Positions 25,826-34,330 are shown, counted from the first letter of the stretch. The stretch: 64,000 nucleotides of DNA from Acidimicrobiia bacterium (GCA_028284765.1 JANQRA010000019.1:1-64000), one strand, 5' to 3'. Translations and numbers: made by a program. Notes: generated by a model not told the origin, from the letters alone.

Positions 25826-27424
25826 ATGCTGGACCTGATCATTAGGGGCGGCGAGATCGCGGATGGGACCGGACAGCCCATCTTCAACGGCGATGTCGGA
25901 ATCAAAGACGGAAGAATCATCGAAATCGGCCAGCTCGAGTGGGTTGACAGCAAGGCCGGGATCGATGCGACGGGACTGATCGTTTCGCCTGGGTTCGTAG
26001 ATGTCCACACCCACTCAGACATCACAATCCTCGTCGACCCGCGGGCAGAGAGCGCTGTTCGGCAAGGCGTCACCACACAAGTGTTCCCGAACTGCGGCAT
26101 GGGCCTTGCGCCTGCAGTAGACGGTGCTCGCGATGAAATCGAGCGCGAGGTCGGGCGGTTCGGACTCGAGGTCGATTGGGAGTCGGTCGGCGATTACTAC
26201 GAACGAGTAGAGGCCAGCAGCCCAGCCGTGAATGTCGTCCCAATGGTGGCCCAAGGCACGGTGCGCAGAGCGGTAATGGGGCTGCGAACAGAACCTCCGT
26301 CGCCGAGCGAGATGGAGGCGATGAAAGAGCACGTCGAGGCAGCGATGAGCAGCGGCGCGCGCGGAATGTGCTCTGGCTTGAGATATGTGCCCAGTGGTTA
26401 TGCCTCCGAGCACGAACTGATCGAATTGTCCAAGGTTGTCGGTCGATACGGCGGCATCTATGTCAGCCACATCAGAAGCGAGGGCGACAACGGCGACTGG
26501 TTCGATGCGCTTCGCGAGGCAATTGCAATAGGAAAAGGCGCGGGCGTGCCGGTCCAGGTATCTCACCTCAAGGCCGTTGGTACCGATGTCTGGGGAATGA
26601 GCCAGAAGGCACTCGATATCATCCACGAGGCTCGGGACGCTGGCGTCGACGTCATGTGTGACCAATACCCATACGAAGCTACGAGCAGCACGCTTTTTGT
26701 CCTGTTCCCGCAGTGGGCACAGGAAGGCGGGATTGAACAGTTCCTAGCTCGAACCAGCGATCCCGACCATGCCGCCGACATCGAGTCCTCTTTTCGGCGA
26801 GCACTAGGACTCCGCGGAGGTGGTTCGAGAATGACTATCACGGAGTACGGCCCCAACTCATCAATGGAGGGAAAGACCCTCGCTGAAGCCGCCGAAGAGC
26901 TGGACTTGAACGAGTTCGCTGCCGCCAAGGAACTCCTGGAACAATCCAGTGGACGAGTCAGCATGGTGTTTCACACTCTGGAGCGTGAAGACGTGGAGAG
27001 GATCTTCGCCGATCCGCTGGTCATGGTCGCAAGCGACGGCTCGGCAGTAGCGCCAAGCGGTCCCCTGGCCGCCGACTACTACCCACACCCACGCAACTAC
27101 GGCTGCTTTCCACGTGTGCTGGGAGAGTTCGTCAGGGAGCGCCGTCTCACCACCCTCGAGCAGGCCATCAAGAAGATGACCTCCCTCCCCGCGTCGCGTT
27201 TTCGACTCGAACGTCGAGGGCAGATCAAACACGGCTGGCATGCCGACATAACGGTGTTTGATCCGGCGATCGTCGCCGATCAGGCGTCGTTCAATGAGCC
27301 GAGACGATTCCCACGAGGGATTCATCACGTCTTGGTCAACGGTCGTCCAGTCGTTGTTGACGACGTTCACACAGGGGCCACACCCGGCCGCCTGTTACGA
27401 CGAGAACCGCACGGGGTCGACTGA
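25826..27424 (+). CDS. N-acyl-D-amino-acid deacylase-like amidohydrolase
   Basis: A 532-residue amidohydrolase of the D-aminoacylase family. It shows GFVDVHTHSDI (HxH metal ligands), FPNCGMGLAP (metal-bridging cysteine region of this family), VSHIRSEGDN, VQVSHLKAVG (histidine ligand) and VASDGSA (catalytic aspartate). Family members hydrolyse N-acyl or N-carbamoyl bonds of D-amino acids and of related ring-opened compounds. The TGATG overlap with the LLM gene shows co-translation. Together with DUF3830 and LLM proteins it probably processes the imported substrate. Confidence 0.87.
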   Translation: MLDLIIRGGEIADGTGQPIFNGDVGIKDGRIIEIGQLEWVDSKAGIDATGLIVSPGFVDVHTHSDITILVDPRAESAVRQGVTTQVFPNCGMGLAPAVDGARDEIEREVGRFGLEVDWESVGDYYERVEASSPAVNVVPMVAQGTVRRAVMGLRTEPPSPSEMEAMKEHVEAAMSSGARGMCSGLRYVPSGYASEHELIELSKVVGRYGGIYVSHIRSEGDNGDWFDALREAIAIGKGAGVPVQVSHLKAVGTDVWGMSQKALDIIHEARDAGVDVMCDQYPYEATSSTLFVLFPQWAQEGGIEQFLARTSDPDHAADIESSFRRALGLRGGGSRMTITEYGPNSSMEGKTLAEAAEELDLNEFAAAKELLEQSSGRVSMVFHTLEREDVERIFADPLVMVASDGSAVAPSGPLAADYYPHPRNYGCFPRVLGEFVRERRLTTLEQAIKKMTSLPASRFRLERRGQIKHGWHADITVFDPAIVADQASFNEPRRFPRGIHHVLVNGRPVVVDDVHTGATPGRLLRREPHGVD

Positions 27425-28458
27425 TGGTCTCCTTTGGCATAGGCATGGCACCAGTTGAGCCTTTGTCGAAAGTGATGGAAACGGCACAGCTCGCAGAGAG
27501 CCTCGGGTTCAACCACTTTGTGCACGCAGACCAGCGCTTTGCGGGCGAAAAGGACGTGTTCGTGACGCTGGCCGCAGACGCCCTGGCTACCAAACGCATC
27601 GAACTGGGACCGTGCGTGTCCGACCCATACAGCCGAATTCCGGCGATGATTGCGGTGGCGATAGCCAGTCTCGACGAACTCTCAGCTGGCCGGGCCTTGC
27701 TGACTCTTGGAGCCGGAGGATCCGGATTCCGGCAGATGCACATCCATCGAGAGAAGGTGAACACCGCCCTGCGGGAGACAATCCTCATGACTCAATCGCT
27801 TCTTCGCGGTGAGACCGTTGACTTTGAAGGGGACCTCTTCAGTTTGTCCGACGCGAACCTGAACTTCGACACTCGGCCAGACATCCCGATCCTGCTTGCC
27901 AGCCGAAGTCCAAGGAACCTGGAATTGGCCGGCGAACTAGCTGACGGTGCCGTGATCGCGTCGTACGCCGCCAAAGAGCAGCTGACCTTCGCCATCGAGC
28001 ATGTTGTCAGAGGGGCGGCCAAAGCTCAGCGATCGCTCGACGACTTGCGACTCGTCTCGTGGGTCTATACCTCGATCTCGGAGGACGGAACGAAGGCAGT
28101 CGAGAACGTGAGACCTTTTGTGACCCAGGCTCTCATCAACACCTCACCAAACACATATCCCACGATTTTCGAAGGTTTTGACGACGGGCTTGCGGACTTC
28201 CTCCTCAAGTGCAAAGAAGCAGGGCCCGCCGGTCTAGAGGAGGCCTACGCGGATCGCAGGCACCTGACTGACCAAGTCATCAAGCGATTCTCCGTTGCCG
28301 GGACCGCAGAAGACTGCATTCAAAAGATCGAAGAGATTGTCTCGATGGGCATCAACGAGATATGGCTCCGCTGCTTCTCTGCCCCACGATCAGAGATTGA
28401 GCACGAGAAGGTGATCGTCCCGTTCGCAGAACAGGTCATGCCTCACTTCACCACCTAG
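27424..28458 (+). CDS. LLM-class oxidoreductase, methylene-H4MPT reductase-like
   Basis: A 344-residue LLM enzyme. FGIGMAPVEPLSKVMETAQLAESLGFNHFVHADQR and ELSAGRALLTLGAGGSG follow the pattern of F420-dependent Mer-like oxidoreductases. It is the last gene of the operator-C operon and converges on the ABC ATPase gene at 28506. A short hairpin (CCGCC-ACTC-GGCGG, 28481-28494) in the 47-base gap could contribute to termination. Substrate unknown. Confidence 0.85.
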   Translation: MVSFGIGMAPVEPLSKVMETAQLAESLGFNHFVHADQRFAGEKDVFVTLAADALATKRIELGPCVSDPYSRIPAMIAVAIASLDELSAGRALLTLGAGGSGFRQMHIHREKVNTALRETILMTQSLLRGETVDFEGDLFSLSDANLNFDTRPDIPILLASRSPRNLELAGELADGAVIASYAAKEQLTFAIEHVVRGAAKAQRSLDDLRLVSWVYTSISEDGTKAVENVRPFVTQALINTSPNTYPTIFEGFDDGLADFLLKCKEAGPAGLEEAYADRRHLTDQVIKRFSVAGTAEDCIQKIEEIVSMGINEIWLRCFSAPRSEIEHEKVIVPFAEQVMPHFTT

Positions 28459-28505
28459 TGTCGAACTAGCCCGTTCCGAACCGCCACTCGGCGGACTGAA
28501 GGAGT

Positions 28506-29285
28506 TCAGACGGCTGGGTCAGCCTGCCCTACTTGGTGAATCTCCAACACCCTCTCTCGCACTTCTCTGGCCGCATCGAAGAATTTGATGCTCGACCGCA
28601 TCGACGGATCTCTTTCCTTTGGCAGTTCGACTACCACCTCTGCAAGGATCCGACCGGGCCTTGGGGACATGATCAGAACCCTGTCGGAGAGAAAAACGGC
28701 CTCCTCGATGTCGTGTGTTACGAGCATCGCCGTCGCGCCCAGCTCCCTGATCATGCGACTTAACTCGTGCTGCAATCCCTCTTTGGTGAACTCGTCCACG
28801 CCGGTAAACGGCTCATCCATGAGGACGATCGATGGCTTGTGGACAAAGGCACGGGCAAGCGACACTCGCCTCTGCATCCCACCCGAGAGCTCAATCGGGT
28901 AAGCCTTCTCGAAGTCCTGCATCCCAACCATCCTGATGAGTTCGTCAATAGCCTCTGGATCGGATCTCCCGACAACCTCGAGGGGAAGCCTCACGTTGTC
29001 GTACACGCTCCTCCACGGCATCAGACTGGACTCTTGGAATATGTAGCCCACCACGAAACCACCATCTGGGCTGTCCCTTTGAATGGTTCCTTCCGTCTGG
29101 TGGTCTACACCGGCAATCAATCTGAGCAAGGTGCTCTTCCCGCACCCGCTGGGGCCAACGATGGCCAAGGTCTCTTGGTCCCGGACTGAAAGAGAAACGT
29201 CTGTGAGAGCCGTCACATCGTCACCTTTCGCGGTGGAATACCGCTTGCCGATCCCGGTCATCGTGACCACATCTGGTTGGCTCAT
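28506..29285 (-). CDS. NitT/TauT-type ABC transporter ATPase (second system)
   Basis: A 259-residue ATPase. I use ATG 29285, which overlaps the permease stop (ATGA), rather than the upstream ATG at 29315. Walker A GPSGCGKSTLLR, Q-loop FQESSLMPW, signature LSGGMQRRVSL, Walker B VLMDEPFTGVD and H-loop THD are present. It ends the minus-strand operon that starts at GntR regulator 2. It differs clearly from the ATPase at 6747, so the two importers are separate systems. Confidence 0.9.
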   Translation of the reverse strand: MSQPDVVTMTGIGKRYSTAKGDDVTALTDVSLSVRDQETLAIVGPSGCGKSTLLRLIAGVDHQTEGTIQRDSPDGGFVVGYIFQESSLMPWRSVYDNVRLPLEVVGRSDPEAIDELIRMVGMQDFEKAYPIELSGGMQRRVSLARAFVHKPSIVLMDEPFTGVDEFTKEGLQHELSRMIRELGATAMLVTHDIEEAVFLSDRVLIMSPRPGRILAEVVVELPKERDPSMRSSIKFFDAAREVRERVLEIHQVGQADPAV

Positions 29286-30046
29286 GCGCGCTCGTTCCAC
29301 GGCATCACCCGCCATCCGAGAAAGACGACACTCCCGTACAGGGCAAGTCCGAGAGCGGTGAGGATGACAAAAGCACCGAACGCAGCTGTCGTATTGAAGG
29401 TGTACTGAGAGTTGAGGATGAGGAACCCCAGTCCCTCACTCGAACTCACAAACTCCGCCACGATCGCTCCGACGAGCGCACCTGAGACTGCTATGCGAAG
29501 ACCGTCGAAGAAGTAGGGAAGTGAATTCGGAAGCCGGACCTTGTAGAACACGGAGAACCGGCCAGCGCCCAGCGACTGGAGCAGATGTACGAGGTTCCGA
29601 TCGACTGTCGCCAGGCCCGTGCTGACATTGATGACTATTGGGAAGAAGGTCAGAATCACAATCAAGATCACCCGCGAGGTGTTCGTGAACCCAAGCATGA
29701 TGTAGAGAATCGGAGCGATGGCCACCTTCGGCAAGACCTGGAGAGCCACGACGTAAGGCATGATCATGCGACTCAGCACGTGTGAAAGAGTGATGACGAC
29801 GGCGAGTGCGAACCCGAAAACGACCCCAATCGTGAAGCCGGTCAGGGCCGTTCGAAGCGTAGCCAGGGTATGCCGAAGCCAGTCCACATCTGCGGTGAAG
29901 TAGACCTCGAAGATCGCCGACGGAGCGGGGAAAAGGAAGCTGGGAACATCGAACCAGCCGACCATCAACTCCCACAACACCAGACCGAGCAGGAACGAGA
30001 GAACGGACAAGCCGTAGCCCGCCTGTCTGGACAGGCTACGGCTCAT
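29282..30046 (-). CDS. NitT/TauT-type ABC transporter permease (second system)
   Basis: A 254-residue permease with about six transmembrane segments and the family loop SLGAGRFSVFYKVRLPNSLPYFFDGLRIA. It pairs with the ATPase by a four-base overlap and follows the binding-protein gene by 31 bases. The spacing shows one operon of SBP, permease and ATPase. Confidence 0.88.
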   Translation of the reverse strand: MSRSLSRQAGYGLSVLSFLLGLVLWELMVGWFDVPSFLFPAPSAIFEVYFTADVDWLRHTLATLRTALTGFTIGVVFGFALAVVITLSHVLSRMIMPYVVALQVLPKVAIAPILYIMLGFTNTSRVILIVILTFFPIVINVSTGLATVDRNLVHLLQSLGAGRFSVFYKVRLPNSLPYFFDGLRIAVSGALVGAIVAEFVSSSEGLGFLILNSQYTFNTTAAFGAFVILTALGLALYGSVVFLGWRVMPWNERA

Positions 30047-30077
30047 CGTTGCTGTTCAGCCATCAACCCTCATCAAC

Positions 30078-31232
30078 CTAGGGTTGCAGCACGTAGTCGT
30101 TGGTGTAGAGCGTCGCGGGATCGAACTCGGTCTCGATCTCAAACAACTCACGCAGGTCAGGCAGCGTGGCAGCGATCAAGTCAGGATCGAACCAACCAAG
30201 GGTCAGAGGATCAACTCCTTCGGCCTCGGCAGGGTCTATGCCGTACTGGGCCTCTAGCGCAACCTGCCACTCGGCCAACGTCTGGTCGTAGTCACGTCCA
30301 TCGTTGATTTCGACGAAGTCGGTGATGCACTCCTCAGCGCTCACCGCGCAGAAGTGCAGTCCGGTCGTAGTAGCCCATGCGATGGCCCGAGCCACCTCAG
30401 GGTGCTCCTCCATCAGGCTCTTCTGTACCACGACTCCTGTAAGCGGCGAAGCGATTCCATAGTCACCGAACAGGAAATAGCCGACCGTCTCCCCTTGCTC
30501 AGGAGCGATGATGTTCAAGCTGGCAATTGCTCGCGCGAAGGCGACAATCGCGTCAACCTGGCCTTGGAGTAGCGCTGGATTCAACGCCGAGAACCCGATG
30601 TTCTGAATCGTGACATCGTCCTTGGAAACTCCCTGACTCTCCAAGAACACGTCGAGGTAGGCAGCCGACAAGCTTCCTTGCGGCACACCGATCGTCTTGC
30701 CAACCAGATCTGATGGGTTACTGATCCCTCCGCCTTCGAGGAACATGAGGGCAACAGGGTTTCTCATGGCTCCTGCTGTGATCGCCACCAGTGGTGGGGC
30801 ATCGGGGTTGGCGTCTGCGATGAGCATCTCATCGAGAAGGCTTCCCTGTGTGTATGCGAAACCGCCTGAGTGGGCAGCAACGGCCTGGACTGCCTGTGAT
30901 GTGCCATCGAGAACCACCGTCTCGATCTCGACGTTCACGTCCTCAAAGAACCCTTGAGCTTGAGCCGCATAATCCTGTGGCGCGCTACTGGTCACACCTC
31001 CAACATAGAGAGTGACAACCACCGGTTCCTCAGGGAACGGCGATTGCGTAGTTGTTGTGTTCTCAGATGGATCCGTCGAGTCCGGAGCTTCCCCTGTAGT
31101 CGTCGGGGTAGCGCCTCCGTCCGTGGTGGCAGTACCGTCGCCCGTCGTCGTTGTCGACCCGCCAGGCGAACAGGCAGACAGCACCAGGACCATCACCGTG
31201 CCCAACACCAGCGTCAATGACCTTCTCTTCAT
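30078..31232 (-). CDS. NitT/TauT-type ABC substrate-binding lipoprotein (second system)
   Basis: A 384-residue SsuA-like binding lipoprotein. The start at ATG 31232 has AAAGGA eight bases upstream; the frame continues to 31352 but would run into the preceding gene. The signal peptide ends VLSAC with the lipid cysteine at residue 21, followed by a long Thr/Gly/Pro-rich tether (to about residue 70) that would hold the protein away from the membrane. The ligand-binding region has GKTIGVPQGSLSAAYLDVFLESQGV. Ligand unknown. Confidence 0.86.
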   Translation of the reverse strand: MKRRSLTLVLGTVMVLVLSACSPGGSTTTTGDGTATTDGGATPTTTGEAPDSTDPSENTTTTQSPFPEEPVVVTLYVGGVTSSAPQDYAAQAQGFFEDVNVEIETVVLDGTSQAVQAVAAHSGGFAYTQGSLLDEMLIADANPDAPPLVAITAGAMRNPVALMFLEGGGISNPSDLVGKTIGVPQGSLSAAYLDVFLESQGVSKDDVTIQNIGFSALNPALLQGQVDAIVAFARAIASLNIIAPEQGETVGYFLFGDYGIASPLTGVVVQKSLMEEHPEVARAIAWATTTGLHFCAVSAEECITDFVEINDGRDYDQTLAEWQVALEAQYGIDPAEAEGVDPLTLGWFDPDLIAATLPDLRELFEIETEFDPATLYTNDYVLQP

Positions 31233-31335
31233 CTGTCTTTCCTTTCGTAGTGATCCCCAAGATTTCGCTCGCTCCAGAGACCGATGCGCCCCGGATCCGT
31301 AACCCCACAGAGGTTCCTTCCGCTTGTTCAGTGCA

Positions 31336-32208
31336 TCAGGCCCCTCCGTCACCCGCTATGGCCGACTTGATGAATCCGTACTGGGCGTCACCGATCGTGA
31401 GCGGAGCGCGCTGGCCAGCCAATCCCCGAGCCCAGATCACGTCGACCCCAGCCTCTCTTGCAGCATCGTGATCGAGCCCTCCCGGCGGGGAGCTGATGTC
31501 GAGAACGGTTGTGTTCGCCAACTCCACGAAGTGCGCTTGGTGGACTGTGTCCTCGACCGGCACGGTGTTGACGACGACATCAGTACCCTGGACAGCATCG
31601 TGCCAACCGCTGAGAGGAACGGGGTTGGCGCCCCTACGGCGTGCGGTCTCGCGCTGGACCGGATTTCGAGCTGCCACGTTCGTGTGAGAACCCAGCGCCA
31701 CAAGTGCATCCGCAATAGCACTGCCGGTGGCTCCGTATCCCAAGACCGTAACTTCGAGTTCACGTAGCAGCCGTCTGGTCTTCCCAATCAGCTCGCCAAC
31801 GACTGCTTCGGCCACCGCCGATGCAACGACCACTGCAAGAGCACGATCAGACTTGAATTCGTAAACAGGTATCGACAGTCGTTTGGCGACCCTCTCCAAA
31901 GACGGGGTCTGCTTGCCGAGCACCAACCCACCTTCAGACGCTTGCGTGAGACTCAGCAGCGACTCCGACAGAAACAGTGGCGCAGAGGCATCAGGGGCGT
32001 ACAGCTGATCTTCGGCGGCGAGACCTGGAGCAGGACAAACGATCCACTTGCGGTCGGCGACGGCTTGTTCGAGAGACGATGAGTTCGCCACTCCGCTCAA
32101 ATTGGCCGAGTCGAGACCAAAGACGGCGACGTCGTGACCCTCCTCATGAAGAAGCTCCGCGACACGAGCCTCTCTTTGGTCACCACCGAGGATCGCGAAC
32201 GAGCTCAT
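31336..32208 (-). CDS. DpaA-like (dipicolinate synthase subunit A-type) dehydrogenase
   Basis: A 290-residue protein in two Rossmann-like halves. The second holds the NAD(P)-binding stretch VTVLGYGATGSAIADALVALG, followed by VAARN, as in DpaA/SpoVFA of spore-formers, and the length agrees (about 297 in Bacillus). In Bacillus DpaA works with DpaB to oxidise the DapA product to dipicolinate. No DpaB-like flavoprotein is seen here, and the gene lies 11 bases after a DapA-like gene in a transport operon, so a related catabolic or biosynthetic oxidation is more likely than dipicolinate for spores. Confidence 0.72.
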   Translation of the reverse strand: MSSFAILGGDQREARVAELLHEEGHDVAVFGLDSANLSGVANSSSLEQAVADRKWIVCPAPGLAAEDQLYAPDASAPLFLSESLLSLTQASEGGLVLGKQTPSLERVAKRLSIPVYEFKSDRALAVVVASAVAEAVVGELIGKTRRLLRELEVTVLGYGATGSAIADALVALGSHTNVAARNPVQRETARRRGANPVPLSGWHDAVQGTDVVVNTVPVEDTVHQAHFVELANTTVLDISSPPGGLDHDAAREAGVDVIWARGLAGQRAPLTIGDAQYGFIKSAIAGDGGA

Positions 32209-32219
32209 GAAGCCTGCAC

Positions 32220-33131
32220 CTAGACCCCAGCGCCAATGCTCTCGAGCGCCGCATCAACGCTCCTAATCACCTCTTCAAACCCACGTCGCTCGATATCCGA
32301 CAGCGGGGCGAAAGGAAGCCTGACCATCGGAGTTCCTGCGAAGCCACGGAACGACATCGCCGCTTTGATGGCGCGAGGCTGTCCCAAGGCACGCACCTGT
32401 TCGAAGAACGGTGCTAGAGCCTTCTGAATCTTCAGCGCGATCTGATGTTCAGTAGTTGCGACAGCCTTACCAAGTGAGCAGAAAGCCTGAGGAAAAGCCC
32501 AGAAGTTCGTTGATGTAAGGCCGTCCGCCCCTGCAGACAAGGTCGCCACGGCTACCAAGTCGGAAGCGGCCAGTATTCGGAAAGGACTCGAACTCTGGCG
32601 GGCGACTTCCACAGAGTCGACAAAACGGGCTATCGAGCCTGTGCCCTGTTTCACGGCTCCGAACGTCGGCATGTCTGAAATCGCGGCGAGCACAGCCGAG
32701 CTCGCATCCCAGCCAAAAGCCGGATTGTTGTAGAGAACAAGGGTGCCCGAGCAGTGAGCATCGAGATGACCGAAATGCCGAATCGCGTCGAGGTCGGTGC
32801 ACTCGGTCATGGACGGGGGACCTACCATCACTTCGTCTGCGCCGGCATCAACCAGTCTTTTTGCCAGGCGCAGGGTGGCGTCGGTGGAAGGGTGGGCGGC
32901 ACCAGCCATGATCACGGCATCGGGACGCAGCTTCCTAGCGGTCTCGACAAGATCGACCCGCTCGTCATCGTCAAGACTTTGAAACTCGCCGTAGGCACCC
33001 GTCAGAAGAAATCTGTCGACACCAACCTCTTTGGCTCGGTCGAGGTTCTCCGCTGTGGCGACGGCATCCAGCGTTCCGTCGAAGCCGAACTGCGTCGGGG
33101 CAATCGCGTAGAACTGCCGCTCGAGAGTCAT
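32220..33131 (-). CDS. DapA/NAL-family class I aldolase
   Basis: A 303-residue member of the dihydrodipicolinate synthase/N-acetylneuraminate lyase family. The start at ATG 33131 overlaps the GntR stop by four bases; the longer frame to 33419 is spurious. The catalytic tyrosine is in LYNNPAFG (about 137) and the Schiff-base lysine in GAVKQGTGS (about 164). GAYGEFQSL replaces the usual GTTGE motif, which suggests a substrate other than that of true DapA. Family enzymes cleave or form C-C bonds with pyruvate or similar oxo-acids. Confidence 0.83.
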   Translation of the reverse strand: MTLERQFYAIAPTQFGFDGTLDAVATAENLDRAKEVGVDRFLLTGAYGEFQSLDDDERVDLVETARKLRPDAVIMAGAAHPSTDATLRLAKRLVDAGADEVMVGPPSMTECTDLDAIRHFGHLDAHCSGTLVLYNNPAFGWDASSAVLAAISDMPTFGAVKQGTGSIARFVDSVEVARQSSSPFRILAASDLVAVATLSAGADGLTSTNFWAFPQAFCSLGKAVATTEHQIALKIQKALAPFFEQVRALGQPRAIKAAMSFRGFAGTPMVRLPFAPLSDIERRGFEEVIRSVDAALESIGAGV

Positions 33132-33823
33132 ACGGATTCGGCTGGCGAGTCCGACTGATCGAAGTCTGCGAGGTTCAACACCATCCGCTGGACGTCGTGC
33201 GCGTGCTCGATAGCTTTCTCTGCTGCGACAAAGGAGTCGCCGGCGGCGATGGCGTTGGCGATTTCGACATGCTGGTTGCCGCACTTCGTGGCGTCTGTGG
33301 TAGCTGGAACATCCCGCTGGCGAAGAACCCGAGTCAGACTCAAAGCGTTCTCTACGAGTGTTTCCAGGCGAGCACTGCCCGTCGCAGCTGCGATATCGAG
33401 ATGGAAAATCCCGTCCCACTTAGAAAAACCTGCCGAGTCGCCTGACTCTGCCGCTGCCAGTGAGGCTGCCGCTGATCTGAGGATTGTGAGCTTTGCTTCT
33501 TCCGTGGCGTGCTCGGCGGCCAACCTTGCCGCACCCGACTCGAGAATCCCACGGATCTCGTACGCCTGTGATATCCGTTCGAGCGAGGGGCTGACAACTC
33601 GAACTCCACGGCTTCCGTAAGGCTCAATCAAGCCGACCGATTGCAGCCGAAGCAACGCCTCTCGCACAGGCGTCTTGCTGACTTGCAACTCCCGCGCAAG
33701 CTTGGCTTCCGACACGGGGGTCCCCGGTGCGAAGTCCTTCGACACGATGGCCTCCCGAATCACGTCGTACACCATCTGGGTGAGACTCTCAGGCTTGATC
33801 GAAAGTGGCTTCAGCGTTGACAA
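33128..33823 (-). CDS. FadR-type GntR regulator 2 (FCD domain)
   Basis: A 231-residue regulator starting at TTG 33823. The winged helix and FCD domain match regulator 1 segment by segment (for example KPESLTQMVYD, LQVSKTPVRE, ENALSLTRVLRQRDVPA, DATKCGNQHVEIA). It is the first gene of the minus-strand operon and lies 20 bases after operator D. Because both regulators share recognition-helix sequence, they should bind the same DNA site; differences in the FCD domain may allow two effectors. Confidence 0.9.
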   Translation of the reverse strand: MSTLKPLSIKPESLTQMVYDVIREAIVSKDFAPGTPVSEAKLARELQVSKTPVREALLRLQSVGLIEPYGSRGVRVVSPSLERISQAYEIRGILESGAARLAAEHATEEAKLTILRSAAASLAAAESGDSAGFSKWDGIFHLDIAAATGSARLETLVENALSLTRVLRQRDVPATTDATKCGNQHVEIANAIAAGDSFVAAEKAIEHAHDVQRMVLNLADFDQSDSPAESV

Positions 33824-33843
33824 AAGGCCTTCTCATGGAATCC

Positions 33844-33885
33844 GATATGCGGAGCATGATATATGGAATCTCAAGCCAGCGTCAA
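33844..33885 (-). promoter_or_regulatory. Promoter and operator D, upstream of GntR regulator 2
   Basis: Read on the minus strand: TTGACG (33885-33880), an 18-base spacer and TATCAT (33861-33856). The operator is CATATAT-N8-GCATATC (33865-33844) with central ATGCTCC as in site B. The right half is identical to sites A and B; the left half differs at its ends. Confidence 0.62.
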
Positions 33886-34016
33886 GACCGAGGAAAGAAC
33901 AGAGCCCAAAACTCGGCTGGATCGCCCATTTGGCACAGGAGGGGCTTGGGCAAATCAACCCTTTCCAGCAATCCTGCCTAGGAGGTTGCACCGCAGATAC
34001 CTATTTCAAGAGAGTC

Positions 34017-34095
34017 TGAGAGCGATCGGTTACAGATCGTCTAGATGTGGTCGTGCAGCTACCGACCTGCCCACGGTTGAGAGCGATCGGTTACA
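34017..34095. repeat. 18-bp direct repeat pair
   Basis: TGAGAGCGATCGGTTACA occurs exactly at 34017-34034 and 34078-34095, 61 bases apart start to start. The copies lie in the region between the GntR2 operon and SCO1. They may be regulator sites or a remnant of a duplication; the flanks do not match, which argues against a longer duplicated unit. Confidence 0.55.
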
Positions 34096-34272
34096 TAGAG
34101 GAAGGGCCCCCAGGTTCTGAGCCCGGATCTGGCGCAACAGAAGCCACTTTGGGGCAACTTCTCAGCCCGGCATATTCTCACTCGATGCGGTATGCGAACC
34201 CGGGCCGCGAGTCCGACTCGTACTTCTGGGGGTCAACCGTTGCCGTTGCAACCGTCCAGACGCACCAGTCAG

Positions 34273-34297
34273 ATAGGACCAATGGCATTGGTCCTAT
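34273..34297. promoter_or_regulatory. Perfect 25-bp palindrome upstream of SCO1-CtaG
   Basis: ATAGGACCAAT (34273-34283) and ATTGGTCCTAT (34287-34297) form perfect 11-base arms around GGC. It ends 33 bases before the SCO1 start codon. The length and the ATA...TAT ends recall sites of Rrf2/IscR-type regulators, though the family is uncertain. No T-run follows, so it is more likely an operator than a terminator. Confidence 0.55.
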
Positions 34298-34330
34298 GCA
34301 TCCGGTGCCAGCCGGAGTGGCGGTGGATGG

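Larger units (their letters stand above)
33886..34330. other. Long divergent intergenic region before SCO1
   Basis: About 445 bases without a credible gene. It contains the direct repeats at 34017-34095 and a perfect palindrome at 34273-34297, described separately. The promoter of the SCO1-CtaG operon should lie in the last part. I see nothing recognisable in 33886-34016. Confidence 0.5.

Noticed and set aside
28481-28509. Bidirectional terminator between the convergent LLM and ABC ATPase genes
   Set aside because: Two short stems (5 bp each) without T-runs are too weak to call.
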